64,000 nt of DNA from Intrasporangiaceae bacterium URHB0013 (GCA_000620545.1 JIBA01000012.1:496001-560000); one strand, 5' to 3'; shown: positions 43,493 through 51,888, counted from the stretch's first letter. Notes: generated by a model from the letters alone, not told the origin. Numbers and translations: made by a program.

Positions 43493-45364
43493 TCACCTGC
43501 CCCGTGACGGTGACCAGGCCCGGTGTCCCCGCGCGGCGCCCCGTTCCAGCTCCCGGTCGAGGGTGATGGCTGCGTCGATGAGTGCCAGATGGGTGAACGC
43601 CTGGGGGAAGTTGCCGATCTGCTCGCCCGTCAGGGCGATCTCCTCGGAGAAGAGGCCGAGGTGGTTCGCGTAGGTCAGCATCTTCTCGAACGTCACGAGG
43701 GCCTTGTCGACCTGGCCGGCCCGTGCGAGGGCATCGACGTAGGCGAAGGTGCACAGCGAGAACGTCCCCTCCGAGCCGCGCAGCCCGTCCGGTGAGGCCG
43801 CCGGGTCGTAGCGGTAGACGAGGCTGTCGGTGACGAGCTCCCGGTCCATCGCCGCCAGGGTCGAGACCCAGCGCGGGTCGGTGGGCGCGATGAAGCCGGC
43901 GGACGACATACGCAGGAGAGAGGAGTCGAGGACGTCCGTGCGGTAGTGCTGGACAAAGGCCTGGCGCTCCTGGTTCCAGCCGCGCTCCATGACCTGGCGG
44001 TAGATGTTGTCGCGCTCGGCTCGCCACCTGTCCAGCGGCGCCGGTCTCCCGTTGTCCAGGGCCAGCCGGATACCGCGGTCCAGGGCGACCCAGCTCATCA
44101 CCCGGCCGTAGGTGAACTCCTCCCGGCCTCCCCGGGTCTCCCAGATCCCCTCCTCGGGCTGGTCCCAGTTCTCCGCCAGCCACTCGAGGAGCTCGCTGAT
44201 CCGCAGCCACCCCTCGTGGCCCGCCTCGAGCCCGCGCTGGTCGCCGATGTAGATGCTGTCCATCGCCTCGCCGTAGATGTCCAGCTGCAGCTGGTCGGCA
44301 GCGCCGTTCCCGATCCGCACAGGGGCGGACCCGCGGTACCCCTCCCAGTGGTCCAGCACCTCCTCCGACAGGTCGCTGGAGCCGTCGACGCGGTACATGA
44401 TGTTGAGCGGACCGCTCGCCCCGCCCTGCTTCTCGTCCACCCGCGCCCGAAGCCAGCGCCCCAGAGCCGCCGCCTCGTCGGTGAACCCGAGTCCGAGGAG
44501 CGAGTAGACGGAGAACGACGCGTCCCGGACCCAGGTGTAGCGGTAGTCCCAGTTCCTCTCGCCCCCGATCTGCTCCGGCAGGGCCGCTGTGGGGGCCGCG
44601 ACCAGCCCGCCGCTCGGCGCATACGTCATGAGCTTGAGGGTGATGGCGGATCGGTGCACGGTCTCCCTCCAGCGTCCGGCATACGGCGACTGCGCCAGCC
44701 AGGACCTCCAGAACTTCACCGTGTCGTGAAAGATCTCCCACGCTTCCGCGACGCGGACCGCCCGGACGCCGCCCGGCTCTCCCGTCACGAGAACCAGCCC
44801 GCGCATCTGACCGGCCACGAGCTCCAGGTCGGCGCGCACATCGCCGTCCTCGCTCACCACGGAGTGGGCGAGTCGCTCGTCATCGGGCTCGCGCACGAGG
44901 CTCACCGACACGGACGTCGTCCTCCCTTCGAAGACGACTCCGTCGTCGCTCAGGTGCGTCTGGTGCGGGTCACGACCGTAGTCGAGGCGGGGAGCGATCT
45001 CGATCGCGAACGTCATCCGACCCCTGACACAACGGACCATGCGCACGATCCGGTGCTCACCTGTCGCAGTCGTCCCTGCCAGCGGCATGAAGTCGACGAC
45101 CTCGCCCACCCCTTCCTCGGTGAGGAAACGGGTCACGAGGATGGCGGTGCCGGGGAAGTAGAGCTGCTTGCGGGTGAAGACATCAGCCTGCGCCGTGATG
45201 CTGAAGTGGCCGCCGCGATCGTGGTCGAGCAGGGAGCCGAAGATGCTGGGCGAGTCGAATCGCGGCGCGCAGAACCAGTCGATCGTGCCGTCGATGTCGA
45301 CGAGGGCCGAGGTCTGCAGGTCTCCGATGAGACCGTGGTCGGCGATGAGCGGGTACCGAGACAT
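43493..45364 (-). CDS. GH15 glycoside hydrolase (glucoamylase/trehalase type)
   Basis: 623 residues from ATG 45364, which has AGGAGGAGG nine bases upstream; the longer frame from 45403 lacks a site. The N-terminus GLIGDLQTSALVDIDGTIDW is the hallmark of bacterial GH15 proteins, and the catalytic barrel shows GGERNWDYRYTWVRDASFSV (general acid region) and a second Glu in EEGIWETRGG. Cytosolic. Family members include trehalases in mycobacteria and glucoamylases. Same direction as the MGH1-like gene downstream, so the pair may degrade one storage or compatible-solute glycan. Confidence 0.92.
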   Translation of the reverse strand: MSRYPLIADHGLIGDLQTSALVDIDGTIDWFCAPRFDSPSIFGSLLDHDRGGHFSITAQADVFTRKQLYFPGTAILVTRFLTEEGVGEVVDFMPLAGTTATGEHRIVRMVRCVRGRMTFAIEIAPRLDYGRDPHQTHLSDDGVVFEGRTTSVSVSLVREPDDERLAHSVVSEDGDVRADLELVAGQMRGLVLVTGEPGGVRAVRVAEAWEIFHDTVKFWRSWLAQSPYAGRWRETVHRSAITLKLMTYAPSGGLVAAPTAALPEQIGGERNWDYRYTWVRDASFSVYSLLGLGFTDEAAALGRWLRARVDEKQGGASGPLNIMYRVDGSSDLSEEVLDHWEGYRGSAPVRIGNGAADQLQLDIYGEAMDSIYIGDQRGLEAGHEGWLRISELLEWLAENWDQPEEGIWETRGGREEFTYGRVMSWVALDRGIRLALDNGRPAPLDRWRAERDNIYRQVMERGWNQERQAFVQHYRTDVLDSSLLRMSSAGFIAPTDPRWVSTLAAMDRELVTDSLVYRYDPAASPDGLRGSEGTFSLCTFAYVDALARAGQVDKALVTFEKMLTYANHLGLFSEEIALTGEQIGNFPQAFTHLALIDAAITLDRELERGAARGHRAWSPSRGR

Positions 45365-45427
45365 GGACCAGGGCCTCCTCCTGATGGGCTGCACCGCCAG
45401 CATCGCCCGCGCCGCGTGGAGGGAGCA

Positions 45428-46834
45428 TCACCCGCTTCGGGTGACCTGCCCAGCGCCTGCGCGAGGCAGCATCAAGGCGGCAACCAGACCTCCGACGCCG
45501 AGCACGCCGAGGACCGCCAGGGCCAAGCCGTAGGCCCGGCCTGGCGACGCGGCGATACCCGCCACGAGGATGGTCCCCGCGACGGCCGTGCCCAGCGAGG
45601 ACCCGAGGTTGGAGACGCTGCGCGACAACCCGGAGATCTCGCCCTGCTGCTGCTCGGGGAAGCTCGACTGCACGACGTTGACCGAGGGCGTGAGCATGGT
45701 GCCCAGTCCCAGACCGAGAAGCAGCAGCCCCGGCACGAACGTCCACGCGCTGCTCGACCCGGGGACCGTGAGCAGGAGCAGGGCTATCCCCCCGGTGGTG
45801 ACGGTGAACCCCACGACGATGAGGGTGCGCTGGGGTCGACGCGCGGCCAGCCGCGCGGCCGCCAGCGAGGTGGCCATGAGCCCCAGCGTGGTGGCGGTGA
45901 AGATGATCCCGGTCTGGATCGCGTCGTACCCGCGAACGACCTGGAGGTAGGCGGACACCACGAAGGAGGACCCGCTCAGCAGCAGCCACTGCGCGTTCTG
46001 GGTGACCATGCCCAGGTTCGAGGTCCGGTTGTGGAACATGGCGGGCGAGAGCAACGGCTCCTTGCCGGCACGCTCCTTGGCGCGCATGGACAGGAAGAAC
46101 CACGTCAGGACGGCGGCGCCCAGGACGATGCAGGCGAGCATGAGCCAGCCGTTGTCGTCAGCGGCGAGGATGCCCAGGACGACGAGCGCCAGCCCGACGG
46201 CGGACAGGACCGCTCCACCGGTGTCGAACGAGCGGGTGGGATCGGCGGGCAGAGGATCCACGATGCGCCGGCTCAGGACGTAGATGACACCGACGACGAC
46301 TGCCTGGAAGAGGAAGGCGGCACGCCAGCTGATGGTCGAGGTGATCAGTCCACCGATCAGGGGCCCGGCTGCTGCGCCGATGCCGCCCAGGGCGCTGATG
46401 ATCCCGAACGCGCGCGCACGCGTGGTGAGCTCGGTGAACATGAGGGTCGTCAGGATGTAGACCGGCGGGATCAACAACGCTGTGCCGACGCCCTCGAAGA
46501 TGGAGTTGCCGAGGATGAGCACCCCGAGATTGGGGGAGACGGCACTGAGCAGCGCACCCGTCCCGTAGAGCAGGAGCCCGAGGCTGAAGCACCGCTTGCG
46601 ACCGTACTTGTCGGTGAGCTTGCCACCGGGGATCATCAACGCCGCCATGACGAGCAGGAAGATCGTGATCGCGGTCTGCACTCCCTGCACCGTGGTGTCG
46701 AGGTCCGTGCTGATGTCGTTGATCATGACGTTCATGTTGGATCCGGCGAAGCTGCAGATGAACTGGGCCAGCGCCAGGGGAGCAAGCGCTCGACGGAGGT
46801 CGCTCGCCGCAGCAGTGGTGGGGGGCTGGCTCAC
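45428..46834 (-). CDS. MFS transporter, DHA2 (EmrB/QacA-like) drug exporter family
   Basis: 468 residues with about 14 membrane segments. Motif A reads GGKLTDKYGRKRCF between helices 2 and 3, and motif C-like GIGAAAGPLIGG is in helix 5, both typical of drug/proton antiporters. Helix 1 starts ALAQFICSFAGSNMNV. Proton-driven efflux at the cytoplasmic membrane; substrate unknown. No linked regulator. A strong inverted repeat lies 38-73 bp upstream of its start and may be an operator or an RNA hairpin in its leader. Confidence 0.92.
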   Translation of the reverse strand: MSQPPTTAAASDLRRALAPLALAQFICSFAGSNMNVMINDISTDLDTTVQGVQTAITIFLLVMAALMIPGGKLTDKYGRKRCFSLGLLLYGTGALLSAVSPNLGVLILGNSIFEGVGTALLIPPVYILTTLMFTELTTRARAFGIISALGGIGAAAGPLIGGLITSTISWRAAFLFQAVVVGVIYVLSRRIVDPLPADPTRSFDTGGAVLSAVGLALVVLGILAADDNGWLMLACIVLGAAVLTWFFLSMRAKERAGKEPLLSPAMFHNRTSNLGMVTQNAQWLLLSGSSFVVSAYLQVVRGYDAIQTGIIFTATTLGLMATSLAAARLAARRPQRTLIVVGFTVTTGGIALLLLTVPGSSSAWTFVPGLLLLGLGLGTMLTPSVNVVQSSFPEQQQGEISGLSRSVSNLGSSLGTAVAGTILVAGIAASPGRAYGLALAVLGVLGVGGLVAALMLPRAGAGQVTRSG

Positions 46835-46871
46835 GCTCCCATGGTCCTCAGGGGTGGGGTCTCTGGCAATC

Positions 46872-46907
46872 GTCCCGATGCGGACGGCTCGCCGTCGGCA
46901 TCGGGAC
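46872..46907. repeat. Long inverted repeat upstream of the MFS gene
   Basis: GTCCCGATGC (46872-46881) pairs with GCATCGGGAC (46898-46907); after a G/G mismatch the stem continues as GACGG/CCGTC closed by a CTCG tetraloop. It lies upstream of the MFS start. It could be an operator, a leader-RNA hairpin or a terminator. Confidence 0.7.
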
Positions 46908-47006
46908 AGCGGGTCCGACGCGCAGGGTCGTGGGCCTGGATCGACCTGGTGATGGTCCGCAGGGCGCGGTCCCCGCCCGGGTGCCCCACGGGCCGACCGG
47001 CGAACG

Positions 47007-47032
47007 GGTGAGGATCACGGTCGGCTGGGTAT
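47007..47032 (+). promoter_or_regulatory. SigB/SigF-type promoter candidate before the small gas-vesicle-linked gene
   Basis: GGTGA (47007-47011), 15 bp, GGGTAT (47027-47032). One base differs from the GGTTA/GGTTT -35 of stress sigma factors; -10 matches. About 235 bp before the next start codon, so weaker support than the site at 47606. Confidence 0.35.
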
Positions 47033-47267
47033 GTCCGGACAGGACGCCCCTTCTGTGCCCGACGGTCGAGAAGAGTGCTGAGGGGGCGTCGATGATCGAG
47101 GCAGCTCGTGGCTCCGGGGGGCCGCGAGCGGTCAGTGCTCCTGTCGGTCGGCCCTGTCGACCCCATCCGCCACACGACGTGCGGCGCGGAGACGAGGTGT
47201 GGCCACGCACGCTGCGCCAACGGTGATCCCGGCCCACCCCAGGGTCGGCCAGAGGGAACGAGGAACG

Positions 47268-47498
47268 ATGACGAACGACGATGGCACGGACGTCCGCGCT
47301 CGCTTGCTGGACATGCTGCTGGAGAAGGTCGCCCAGGACAGGTACGCGTCGAGCACCATGATGAACCTCATCGAGGAGCTGTTGCTGCCCGACGAGGTGC
47401 CCGCGTATGCCGCCGTGCTGTTGCAGAAGATGCGCGACGAGAACTACCCGAGCGTGACCATGATGCGGCGCTTGGCTGATCTCGCGGGATCGGCTTAG
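47268..47498 (+). CDS. Small conserved-looking protein, unknown function, next to gas-vesicle operon
   Basis: 76 residues from ATG 47268 with GAACGAGGAACG upstream; a longer reading from 47199 is poorly supported. Predicted all-helical: LLDMLLEKVAQDRYASSTMM, NLIEELLLPDEVPAYAAVLL and ENYPSVTMMRRLADL show an internal two-fold similarity (DRYASSTMMNLIEEL versus DENYPSVTMMRRLADL). No known domain recognised. It reads toward the gas-vesicle operon, about 200 bp upstream of it, so a role in vesicle production is possible but unproven. Codon use and ribosome site support a real gene. Confidence 0.65.
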   Translation: MTNDDGTDVRARLLDMLLEKVAQDRYASSTMMNLIEELLLPDEVPAYAAVLLQKMRDENYPSVTMMRRLADLAGSA

Positions 47499-47605
47499 CG
47501 AGCCGCACATTCCGGGGGCGCCGCACGGCGGCGGCCCCCGCTTGAGGGCTGCCCGGAGGCTCGCTCGAGCACCTGCCGCGCCCCTTCCCGGGCAAGAGAA
47601 TTTAC

Positions 47606-47630
47606 GGTTACATGACGAGGGTCAGGGGTA
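47606..47630 (+). promoter_or_regulatory. SigB/SigF-type promoter of the gas-vesicle operon
   Basis: GGTTA (47606-47610), 15-bp spacer, GGGTA (47626-47630), followed by CAAACACTACGAAGGAGG. This matches the GGTTT/A-N15-GGGTA pattern of actinobacterial general-stress sigma factors. The first gene starts at 47695. A strong GAAGGAGGTG lies at 47641-47650, too far from the ATG at 47695 to serve it directly. Confidence 0.52.
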
Positions 47631-47694
47631 CAAACACTACGAAGGAGGTGGCCGCGACCTGCCGCCCGAATGAGCGGCATCGCGGCTTGAATCT

Positions 47695-48636
47695 ATGTCT
47701 GTACCAACGAAAATCGCCGTAGGCGTCGCAGGTGGATACCTGCTGGGACGCACGAAGAATCTTCGTCTGGCCATCGCCCTCGGCGGCATGCTCGCCGGCA
47801 AGCGGCTGGCCGCACAGCGCGAGGACCTGCTCTCCCAGGGAGCCAAGCTGATCCAGGACAACCCACAGCTCAAGGAGCTGCAGGGCCAGATCACGGGGCG
47901 TCTCGTCGAGGTCGCTCGTGAGGCGGCGCTGGCCATGGTGGCCTCCCGGGTCGAGTCCCTGACGACGTCGCTCCAGGGTCGACAGCAGTCCGGCGGTGAG
48001 CAGTCCGACGAGCAGCAGGACGAGGGCGGACCCGCATCGTCTGTGAGCGGCCTGACCAGCTCGCTGTCAGGTCTCAGGAAGAGAAGGCGCCGGCAGGCCG
48101 AGGACGAGCAGTCCGGTGACGAGCAGGACGAGCCGCAGTCGCAGGACGACGAGGCCGAGGACGACGAGGCGTACGAGGACGAGCCGCAGTCCCAGGACGA
48201 CGAGGCCGAGGACGACGAGGCGTACGAGGACGAGCCGCAGTCCCAGGACGACGAGGCCCAGGACGACGAGCAGGACGACGAGCAGGACGAGCCGCAGTCG
48301 CAGGACGACGAGGCCGAGGACGACGAGGCGTACGAGGACGAGCCGCAGTCCCAGGACGACGAAGCCGAGGACGACGAGGCGTACGAGGACGAGCCGCAGT
48401 CCCAGGACGACGAGGCCCAGGACGACGAGCAGGACGACGAGGCGTACGAGGACGAGCAGGACCAGCCGCAGTCGCAGGACGACCAGGCGGATGAAGAGGA
48501 GGGCGGAGACGACTCGTCGACCGACGAGGTGTCCGAGGACTCCGCGCCCCCGGCGAAGAAGGCAACTCCGCGCACCGTGGCCAAGAAGGTCTCCGCGAAG
48601 AAGACGGCCAAGCGCCCGGCCAGGAAGGGTCAGTGA
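47695..48636 (+). CDS. Gas-vesicle operon protein with acidic tandem-repeat tail (GvpY-like N-terminus)
   Basis: 313 residues. Residues 1-120 (IAVGVAGGYLLGRTKNLRLA, GGMLAGKRLAAQREDLL) match the small protein preceding the SRPBCC gene in Streptomyces gas-vesicle clusters (GvpY position). After a short basic stretch (RKRRRRQ) residues about 140-275 are almost entirely Asp, Glu and Gln in 17-19-residue repeats of the type DEPQSQDDEAEDDEAYE. The tail ends with a Lys/Ala-rich basic segment. The repeats are absent from the usual family length. Likely a vesicle-associated scaffold; the acidic part should be disordered. Overlaps the next gene by GTGA. Confidence 0.8.
   Translation: MSVPTKIAVGVAGGYLLGRTKNLRLAIALGGMLAGKRLAAQREDLLSQGAKLIQDNPQLKELQGQITGRLVEVAREAALAMVASRVESLTTSLQGRQQSGGEQSDEQQDEGGPASSVSGLTSSLSGLRKRRRRQAEDEQSGDEQDEPQSQDDEAEDDEAYEDEPQSQDDEAEDDEAYEDEPQSQDDEAQDDEQDDEQDEPQSQDDEAEDDEAYEDEPQSQDDEAEDDEAYEDEPQSQDDEAQDDEQDDEAYEDEQDQPQSQDDQADEEEGGDDSSTDEVSEDSAPPAKKATPRTVAKKVSAKKTAKRPARKGQ
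48130..48495 (+). repeat. Higher-order in-frame tandem repeat coding an acidic tail
   Basis: Basic units of 51 bp (17 codons) and a 57-bp variant are arranged A-A-B. The A-A-B block starting at 48130 is repeated at 48289, exactly 159 bp later, including the same silent change (CAGTCG in the first unit, CAGTCC in the next). A final partial unit starts near 48463. Units are nearly identical at DNA level, implying recent expansion. Confidence 0.88.
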
Positions 48637-49946
48637 TCGCCATGGTGAGTCCGGGTGGAACACGACTGAAGACTGCGTCCGGTGGCCTGATGAAGGCCTT
48701 GGGCGACAAGGCGGTCGGATCGATCGGTAACCGTGTCACCGGCTTGACGGACCGCCTCGAGGGCGTGGCCAACGGCGACCCGTCGGCGAAGGCCGCGATC
48801 GGTGGCGGGACGTCCGTCCTCAAGGGCGAGAGCCCCGTCAAGGGTGCGCTGAAGGGCGCCGCGACCGGCCTCAAGGACAAGGTGAAGGACGCCATCCCCG
48901 GTCTCGGAGACGGTTCCGGCTCCGGGGGTGGCGGCAAGGCGGCAAAGCCGACGAAGGCCACCAACATCATCGAGGAGACCGATGTCGGCGTCCCGATTCG
49001 CGTGGCCTACAACCAGTGGACGCAGTTCGGCGACTTCCCCACCTTCATGAAGAAGGTCGAGACCGTCGATGCGCAGGAGGACAACAAGCTTCACTGGAAG
49101 GCGAAGATCGTCTGGTCGCACCGCGAGTGGGACGCGACGATCCTCGAGCAGATCCCTGACGAGCGCATCGTGTGGCGCTCCAAGGGCAAGAAGGGGCACG
49201 TCGACGGCGCCGTGACGTTCCACGAGGTCACACCGACGATGACCCGGGTCCTCGTGGTGCTGGAGTACTACCCGCAGGGCCTCTTCGAGCGAACCGGCAA
49301 CCTGTGGCGCGCCCAAGGTCGTCGAGCCCGCTTGGAGCTGAAGCACTTCCGCCGGCACGTCATGACCCGGACCATCCTCAACGCGGATGAGGTCGAGGGG
49401 TGGCGCGGAACGATCAAGGACAGCGAGGTCGTGACGACGCACGAGGATGCCCTCGAGCAGGAGGCTCAGGAGGAGCAGTCCGACGAGGCCCAGCAGGACT
49501 CGCAGGACGGCGAGGGTGGCGGCTCCGAGGAGTCCGAGTCCCCGGAGAACGAGTCGGACTCCGGCGAGTCCGATGCCTACGAGGACGAGGACGAGTCGGA
49601 CGACGCGGCCGGTGAGTCGGACGAGGACTCCTTCGAGGACGACGACGTGTCGGACGACGACCTGGCGGACGAGGACGACGACGAGGAGCTCGAGGACGAC
49701 GACGAGGACCTCGAGGACGACGACGCAGAGCTCGGCGACGACTCGGAGCTCGAGGACGATGCGGAGCTCGAGGAAGGCGACGAGTCCGAGGAAGGCGCGG
49801 AGTCCCAGGGTGACGCGGAGTCGGAGGGCGACGCGGAGTCCGAGGGCGACGCAGAGTCCGAGGAAGGCGCGGAGTCCGAGGGCGACGCGGAGCCAGAGAG
49901 CGCCGCTCAGGCCACCCCCCAGCGGGGCGGCCGCAGGCGCAAGTAG
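48633..49946 (+). CDS. SRPBCC-domain gas-vesicle protein with long acidic tail (GvpZ-like)
   Basis: 437 residues from GTG 48633, overlapping the previous stop; ATG 48642 is an alternative. Residues about 105-255 are an SRPBCC/polyketide-cyclase-type helix-grip domain (TNIIEETDVGVPIRVAYNQW, QFGDFPTFMKKVETV, VDGAVTFHEVTPTMTRVLVV). Proteins of this type are found as GvpZ in Streptomyces gas-vesicle clusters and may bind a hydrophobic ligand or partner protein. From residue about 275 to the end the chain is almost wholly acidic (DDE/ESE repeats), closing with a basic GGRRRK. The acidic tail parallels that of the preceding protein, hinting at a shared partner. Confidence 0.82.
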   Translation: MIAMVSPGGTRLKTASGGLMKALGDKAVGSIGNRVTGLTDRLEGVANGDPSAKAAIGGGTSVLKGESPVKGALKGAATGLKDKVKDAIPGLGDGSGSGGGGKAAKPTKATNIIEETDVGVPIRVAYNQWTQFGDFPTFMKKVETVDAQEDNKLHWKAKIVWSHREWDATILEQIPDERIVWRSKGKKGHVDGAVTFHEVTPTMTRVLVVLEYYPQGLFERTGNLWRAQGRRARLELKHFRRHVMTRTILNADEVEGWRGTIKDSEVVTTHEDALEQEAQEEQSDEAQQDSQDGEGGGSEESESPENESDSGESDAYEDEDESDDAAGESDEDSFEDDDVSDDDLADEDDDEELEDDDEDLEDDDAELGDDSELEDDAELEEGDESEEGAESQGDAESEGDAESEGDAESEEGAESEGDAEPESAAQATPQRGGRRRK

Positions 49947-50042
49947 GCCCGCACCGCCAACACCGCACCATCGCGACGGTGGGCGAGTCCAGCAAGAGCC
50001 GAGACAGAGCACGTTCCGTGGAACGGGGCAGGAGTCGGATCC

Positions 50043-50444
50043 ATGACAGTACAGGCACAACGACGACAGGGCGGTGGCTACCTGGAGCGCCCGGCTCCGA
50101 GTGGGCTCGCCGATGTCATCGACATCATCCTGGACAAGGGCATCGTCATCGACGCCTACATCCGCGTATCGCTGGTCGGCATCGAGCTGCTCACGATCGA
50201 CGCCCGCATCGTCATCGCGAGCGTGGACACCTACCTGAGGTTCGCCGAGGCCACCAACCGCCTCGACCTCTATGAGAAGGGCGGCAAGGACCTGACTGAG
50301 CTGGTGCACGACATGCAGCACGAAGGCGCCTCGGGCAAGACCTCCGGTGCGGTGGAGGGCGTCAAGCGCGCCATCACCGGCGGTCGCAACAGTGGTGAGG
50401 GCGAGCGCAGGCCGGCGAAGAAGACCGCTTCGTCGTCAGAGTGA
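50043..50444 (+). CDS. gvpA: Gas vesicle structural protein GvpA
   Basis: 133 residues; CAGGAG before the ATG. Residues about 15-75 are the GvpA core: [40 protein letters not shown] and [11 protein letters not shown], forming the helix-beta-beta-helix unit that assembles the rib wall. The C-terminal about 60 residues are a charged extension, as in other actinobacterial GvpA proteins and unlike the roughly 70-residue cyanobacterial form. It is the only GvpA of this type here; GvpJ and GvpS are the shorter-match paralogues downstream. First of eight tightly coupled structural/assembly genes. Confidence 0.95.
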   Translation: MTVQAQRRQGGGYLERPAPSGLADVIDIILDKGIVIDAYIRVSLVGIELLTIDARIVIASVDTYLRFAEATNRLDLYEKGGKDLTELVHDMQHEGASGKTSGAVEGVKRAITGGRNSGEGERRPAKKTASSSE

Positions 50445-50454
50445 CGTGCAGGAC

Positions 50455-51264
50455 ATGGCGAAGCGTGCGACCGCAGGGCCCTCACCGCCCGTCGAGGTGG
50501 ACATCGACCAGGCACTGTTCGTCTACGGAGTGATCCCGGCAGCCGACCTCGACGCCGTCGAGGGCCGGCTGGCCGGGGGCCTGACCGGGATCGACGGTCA
50601 ACCGGTGGTCCTCGTCCTGGAGGGTGAACTTGCCACGGCCGCAACGGTGGTCGACCTGGACAGGCCGCCGCAGCGCCGCGCTGACCTGCTCGCCTACCAG
50701 GCGGTCCTTGACGCGATGGCCGCGGCCGCGCCGGTTGTCCCCGTTCGCTTCGGGACTGTGCTGCCCGATGCGGACACCTTGGTGGACGAGCTCCACGTCG
50801 GCCAGGGTGAGCAGTTCGTCCGGATGCTCGAGGGGCTGCGGGGTCGACGGCAGTTCAACCTTCGTGCCACACCGGTCGAGGAGGCCGTGCTGGCAGAGAT
50901 CGTTGCCGGCAGTCCCGAAGTCCGCGAGCTGCGTGAGCTCACCCGGGACGTGCCTGAGGAGGCGTCCTACCGCCAGCGAGTCCGCTTGGGGGAGCTGGTC
51001 GCTTGGGCCCTCGAGGACCGAAGCGCTCGAGACGCCGACATGGTACTTGCCACTGTGGTACCACTGACCGTGGCACATGTGATGCGCAGCCCCGTCTCGG
51101 CCAAGCAGATCCTCGACGTGGCCTTGCTCGTGGAGGACTCTCGTGCCGACGACCTCGTGGCCGAGCTCGAGAACCTCGCAGAGGCGGTGCACAGCACCAT
51201 CCGGATGCGGTTGCTCGGTCCGCTCGCGCCCTACGACTTCGTCAGTGAGGGCTCATGGGACTGA
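50455..51264 (+). CDS. gvpF: Gas vesicle protein GvpF
   Basis: 269 residues from ATG 50455; GTG 50446 is a possible alternative. GvpF/GvpL family: N-terminal ferredoxin-like domain opening DQALFVYGVIPAADLDAVEG, then APVVPVRFGTVLPDADTLVDE, and a C-terminal half with the LGPLAPYDFV ending common to GvpF/L proteins. GvpF binds GvpA during nucleation of the vesicle wall. It overlaps gvpG at its 3' end. Confidence 0.92.
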   Translation: MAKRATAGPSPPVEVDIDQALFVYGVIPAADLDAVEGRLAGGLTGIDGQPVVLVLEGELATAATVVDLDRPPQRRADLLAYQAVLDAMAAAAPVVPVRFGTVLPDADTLVDELHVGQGEQFVRMLEGLRGRRQFNLRATPVEEAVLAEIVAGSPEVRELRELTRDVPEEASYRQRVRLGELVAWALEDRSARDADMVLATVVPLTVAHVMRSPVSAKQILDVALLVEDSRADDLVAELENLAEAVHSTIRMRLLGPLAPYDFVSEGSWD

Positions 51265-51500
51265 TCAGCGGGCTCCTGACGCTGCCCCTCGCGCCGCTGC
51301 GGGGCGTCGTCGCCGTGGCCGAGGTGCTGCTGGAACAGGCCGAGGAGATCTACTACGACCCTTCCTCGATCCGCAGTCAGCTCGAGGAGGTGGAACGCCT
51401 GCGGGAGGAGGGCCAGATCGACGATGTCACCGCGACCGAGCTCGAGGACGACCTCATCGAGCGGCTGATGGTGGCTCAGGAGAGGACACGACATGGCTGA
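51255..51500 (+). CDS. gvpG: Gas vesicle protein GvpG
   Basis: 81 residues, the normal size of GvpG. LISGLLTLPLAPLRGVVAVA then the coiled-coil-like EEVERLREEGQIDDVTATEL match the family. GvpG is a small accessory protein of vesicle assembly. Overlaps gvpF upstream by 10 bp and gvpO downstream by 8 bp, so expression is coupled. Confidence 0.92.
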   Translation: MGLISGLLTLPLAPLRGVVAVAEVLLEQAEEIYYDPSSIRSQLEEVERLREEGQIDDVTATELEDDLIERLMVAQERTRHG

Positions 51501-51888
51501 GGCCGACAACGCAAGCGACACCGAACAGGAGCAGGCCGACGACAGCAGGGAAGAGTCGCGGCCGCGGGGCAAGGCCGAGGGAAAGGGCGATCGAGACAAG
51601 TCCTCTTCCGGCGGTGGAGACAAGAAGCGGATGAATGGCCGACGCGCCGCCCGTCGAGCGGCCCTGCACCTGGCCGAGCTCACGGGGAAGCAGTTCGAGG
51701 GCATCGTGGGCATTCGCAAGTCCGAGGACGGCTGGTGTGTCGAGGTCGAGGTGCTCGAGATGTCACGCATCCCCAGCACCACGGACGTCCTCGCCACGTT
51801 CGAGGTCACCTTGGATGGCTCGGGAGAGCTGGTCGGCTACCACCGTGTGGCTCGCTACGTGCGCGGCGATGCGGGGGAGCGCGGATGA
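51493..51888 (+). CDS. gvpO: Gas vesicle protein GvpO
   Basis: 131 residues. A charged N-terminal tail (about 50 residues, Glu/Asp/Lys-rich) precedes the GvpO domain: ALHLAELTGKQFEGIVGI, GWCVEVEVLEMSRIPSTTDV and YHRVARYVRGD. GvpO is required for vesicle formation in haloarchaea and, in Streptomyces, usually heads the cluster; here it lies between gvpG and gvpJ. The stop overlaps the gvpJ start (ATGA). Confidence 0.92.
   Translation: MAEADNASDTEQEQADDSREESRPRGKAEGKGDRDKSSSGGGDKKRMNGRRAARRAALHLAELTGKQFEGIVGIRKSEDGWCVEVEVLEMSRIPSTTDVLATFEVTLDGSGELVGYHRVARYVRGDAGERG

Larger units (their letters stand above)
46835..47267. other. 433-bp intergenic region between MFS gene and gas-vesicle locus
   Basis: Divergent intergenic region with no convincing protein. 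It contains a long hairpin (46872-46907), a SigB/SigF-like promoter candidate (47007-47032) reading toward the gas-vesicle genes, and the AGGAACG ribosome site at its right end. No tRNA or other RNA gene was recognised. Confidence 0.6.

Noticed and set aside
43946-47011. 1021-residue open frame on the plus strand across the GH15 and MFS genes
   Set aside because: Runs antisense to two well-supported genes and an intergenic region, with no domains; a shadow.
47670-47690. Six-codon reading frame (MSGIAA) just before the gas-vesicle operon, behind GAAGGAGGTG
   Set aside because: The ribosome-binding sequence is about 20 bases from its ATG and it has no recognisable leader-peptide function; not listed as a gene.
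48067-48663. Leu/Val/Arg-repeat protein on the minus strand
   Set aside because: It is the reverse reading of the acidic repeat of the gas-vesicle protein; periodic composition follows from the DNA repeat.
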